This document shows positions 63,145 through 64,000 of a DNA stretch of 64,000 bases, piece after piece (positions within the stretch are counted from its first letter, which is position 1; each line of letters begins with the position of its first letter). This stretch comes from NVTR01 sp036479015. Its GTDB lineage: Bacteria; Pseudomonadota; Alphaproteobacteria; Rhodobacterales; Rhodobacteraceae. The notes beneath the pieces were generated by a model, which saw only the letters and a program-made list of their open reading frames with translations, was not told the DNA's origin and searched no databases. Location: positions 62,001 to 126,000 of the forward strand of contig JAZGFB010000053.1 in NCBI GenBank assembly GCA_036479015.1, read 5' to 3'. The translations under genes and the position numbers were made by a program.

Positions 63145-63185
63145 TTTGGTGTTGTTCGCACCAAATTAGTGTGCCCGACACCAAA
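63145..63185. promoter_or_regulatory. Candidate LytTR-type operator repeats
   Basis: CACCAAA occurs at 63159-63165 and again at 63179-63185, 20 bases start to start, and its inverted copy TTTGGTG lies at 63145-63151. LytTR proteins bind direct repeats about two helical turns apart, so this fits the neighbouring regulator in spacing. Distance to the next start is about 140 bases. Binding is inferred. Confidence 0.35.
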
Positions 63186-63325
63186 ATTGTCGCCTGCCTT
63201 TTTACCGCCAGAATTCATAGGGCCAGTGGCTGTGTACGCTGGTGACAGGGTGCATAAAGCCCTTTGTAAATCAGGAATATTAGCCATTTTGGCCGGTTGG
63301 GGCGAGCAACACTAAAGGAACTAAA

Positions 63326-63754
63326 ATGAAAAAGAAATTTATGAAAACTATGGCCATCGCAGGCCTAATGAGCATTACAGTGGCCGCCAGTGCGAGCGCG
63401 TCAATTTTTGGCCCGGTCAACGGATCCGGCTGGTCAATTTTCGGTCCTGTGCATGGATCCGGCTGGGGCGTAAGTGGTTCAGTTCAAGGTGGCGGGTTCG
63501 GTGCAGCGCAGGGGCAAGGCTGGTCGATATTTGGCCCGGTCACGGGCAGCGGTTGGTCAATTTTTGGCCCCGTCAACGGGTCCGGTTGGGGCATGCATCC
63601 CCATATGATGCAACAGCCGCAGCAACCGGCCTTGGTGGCCATCCATTGCACATTTGGCGAAGATACATTGATGCTGGCCAAATCGGTTGATGACTGTGAA
63701 AGCGCCGGTGGCGCGGTGCATGCGGATGTTAAAGCCGCCACACAAGCCAATTAA
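63326..63754 (+). CDS. Secreted Gly/Trp-rich repeat protein of unknown function
   Basis: 142 residues. A signal peptide (about 1-25, MAIAGLMSITVAASASA) is followed by a run of 11-residue units: SIFGPVNGSGW (26-36), SIFGPVHGSGW (37-47), a degenerate GVSGSVQGGGF (48-58), a shortened GAAQGQGW (59-66), SIFGPVTGSGW (67-77) and SIFGPVNGSGW (78-88). A Met/His/Gln linker follows, then a C-terminal module with Cys108 and Cys124 and the segment GEDTLMLAKSVDDC. I know no matching family. Regular Gly-Trp-Phe units could stack as a beta structure outside the cell; this is inference. A terminator follows. Confidence 0.85.
   Translation: MKKKFMKTMAIAGLMSITVAASASASIFGPVNGSGWSIFGPVHGSGWGVSGSVQGGGFGAAQGQGWSIFGPVTGSGWSIFGPVNGSGWGMHPHMMQQPQQPALVAIHCTFGEDTLMLAKSVDDCESAGGAVHADVKAATQAN
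63401..63589 (+). repeat. 33-base tandem coding repeats in the secreted repeat protein
   Basis: Four near-identical 33-base units (starting 63401, 63434, 63524 and 63557) and two degenerate units between encode the SIFGPVxGSGW repeat. Codon-level differences (for example GGATCC against GGGTCC in the Gly-Ser step) show they are not recent exact copies, while the protein motif is kept, which suggests selection on the peptide. Confidence 0.85.
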
Positions 63755-63759
63755 CTGGC

Positions 63760-63795
63760 TGCCGGGGCTGGCCCAGGTTGGCCCCGGCATTTTTT
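63760..63795 (+). terminator. Rho-independent terminator between repeat protein and next gene
   Basis: TGCCGGGGC (63760-63768) pairs perfectly with GCCCCGGCA (63781-63789) around a 12-base loop, followed by six T. It lies only 15 bases before the next ATG, so the downstream gene depends on read-through or on a promoter inside the hairpin region. Confidence 0.88.
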
Positions 63796-63810
63796 GGGAA
63801 AGGATATATC

Positions 63811-64000
63811 ATGAAACGTCTTGTACTTTTGGCAGCACAGACAGCGCTTTTGTTTGCCCTGACCCCAGCTGTGGCCCAGGCAGAAACCTGGCTTTTTGCC
63901 GCCGCGGCATGCCCGGCATGGAAAGCGGTGCCGGATGACCCGGAACTAACGGCCAAAATGGCCGGTGCATGTCAAAAGGATGTGGACCTGATTGTTGATG
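63811..64000 (+). CDS. Start of a secreted protein (3' end outside window)
   Basis: The ATG at 63811 follows AGGA at 7-8 bases. The first 23 residues (MKRLVLLAAQTALLFALTPA then VAQA) are a signal peptide. The visible mature part includes ETWLFAAAACPAWKAVPDD and ACQKDVDLIVD before the window ends. The CxxDV element hints at caspase-like (C14) secreted proteins, but too little is present to claim it. It is on the same strand directly after the repeat protein. Confidence 0.6.
   Translation, partial: MKRLVLLAAQTALLFALTPAVAQAETWLFAAAACPAWKAVPDDPELTAKMAGACQKDVDLIVD

Noticed and set aside
63401..63589. CRISPR-like or intergenic tandem repeat
   Set aside because: The periodicity is in frame with a signal-peptide protein and conserves amino acids; there are no spacers.

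Overview
The window is a gene-dense stretch of an alphaproteobacterial chromosome, most likely a marine member of the Rhodobacterales (Roseobacter/Rhodobacter relatives). The indications are a CtrA response regulator next to a SciP-type DUF1153 gene, LexA half-sites of the alphaproteobacterial GTTC-N7-GTTC type upstream of lexA, a trpC-moaC-moeA-lexA cluster, LpxI in the lipid A cluster, a B12-dependent ribonucleotide reductase, TrmFO, GluQ-RS and DUF1009/DUF1153 family members. The assignment rests on gene content and protein style and was not checked against a database. I see no rRNA, CRISPR array, prophage or recognisable defence island.

Layout. 1-1.6 kb: a low-density accessory patch with the tail of an enoyl-CoA hydratase-like gene, an IS30-type transposase remnant and a TbpB-like lipoprotein. 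1.6-6.5 kb: gltA and gltX, then comEC on the opposite strand. 6.5-18 kb: lexA, moeA, moaC, trpC, a yibQ-like gene, trpG-trpD (reversed relative to trpC and trpE), trpE, ppiD, gpt and fabI. 18-20 kb: pdxH, a double cold-shock-domain protein, a DUF192 protein and tRNA-Pro(TGG). 20-24.4 kb: a 780-base regulatory-looking stretch and nrdJ. 25-31 kb: corC, xerD, an unknown secreted protein, a 45-residue membrane protein, aroK-aroB and ssb. 31-34 kb: lytic transglycosylase, monooxygenase-fold protein, AraC regulator and miaA. 34-46 kb: the envelope-biogenesis run pyrH-frr-uppS-cdsA-dxr-rseP-(41-residue protein)-bamA-ompH-fabZ-lpxA-lpxI-lpxB. 46-53 kb: mnmA, sciP, ctrA, ligA, recG and a 40-residue membrane protein. 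53-57 kb: an IscU/NifU-like protein, hisI, gluQ, trmFO and a DoxX-like protein. 57.5-62 kb: a two-gene Tat/GMC dehydrogenase directly behind gyrA. 62-64 kb: a membrane-anchored LytTR regulator, a secreted protein built of 11-residue repeats, and the start of another secreted protein.

How it fits together. Most genes are core functions: nucleotide and tRNA metabolism, tryptophan and shikimate synthesis, isoprenoid and lipid A synthesis with outer-membrane assembly, and replication, repair and cell-cycle control. The parts that look least described are the LytTR/repeat-protein locus at the right edge, the GMC dehydrogenase pair, three very short single-pass membrane proteins, the structured nrdJ and ctrA upstream regions, and an 11-G tract inside aroK.
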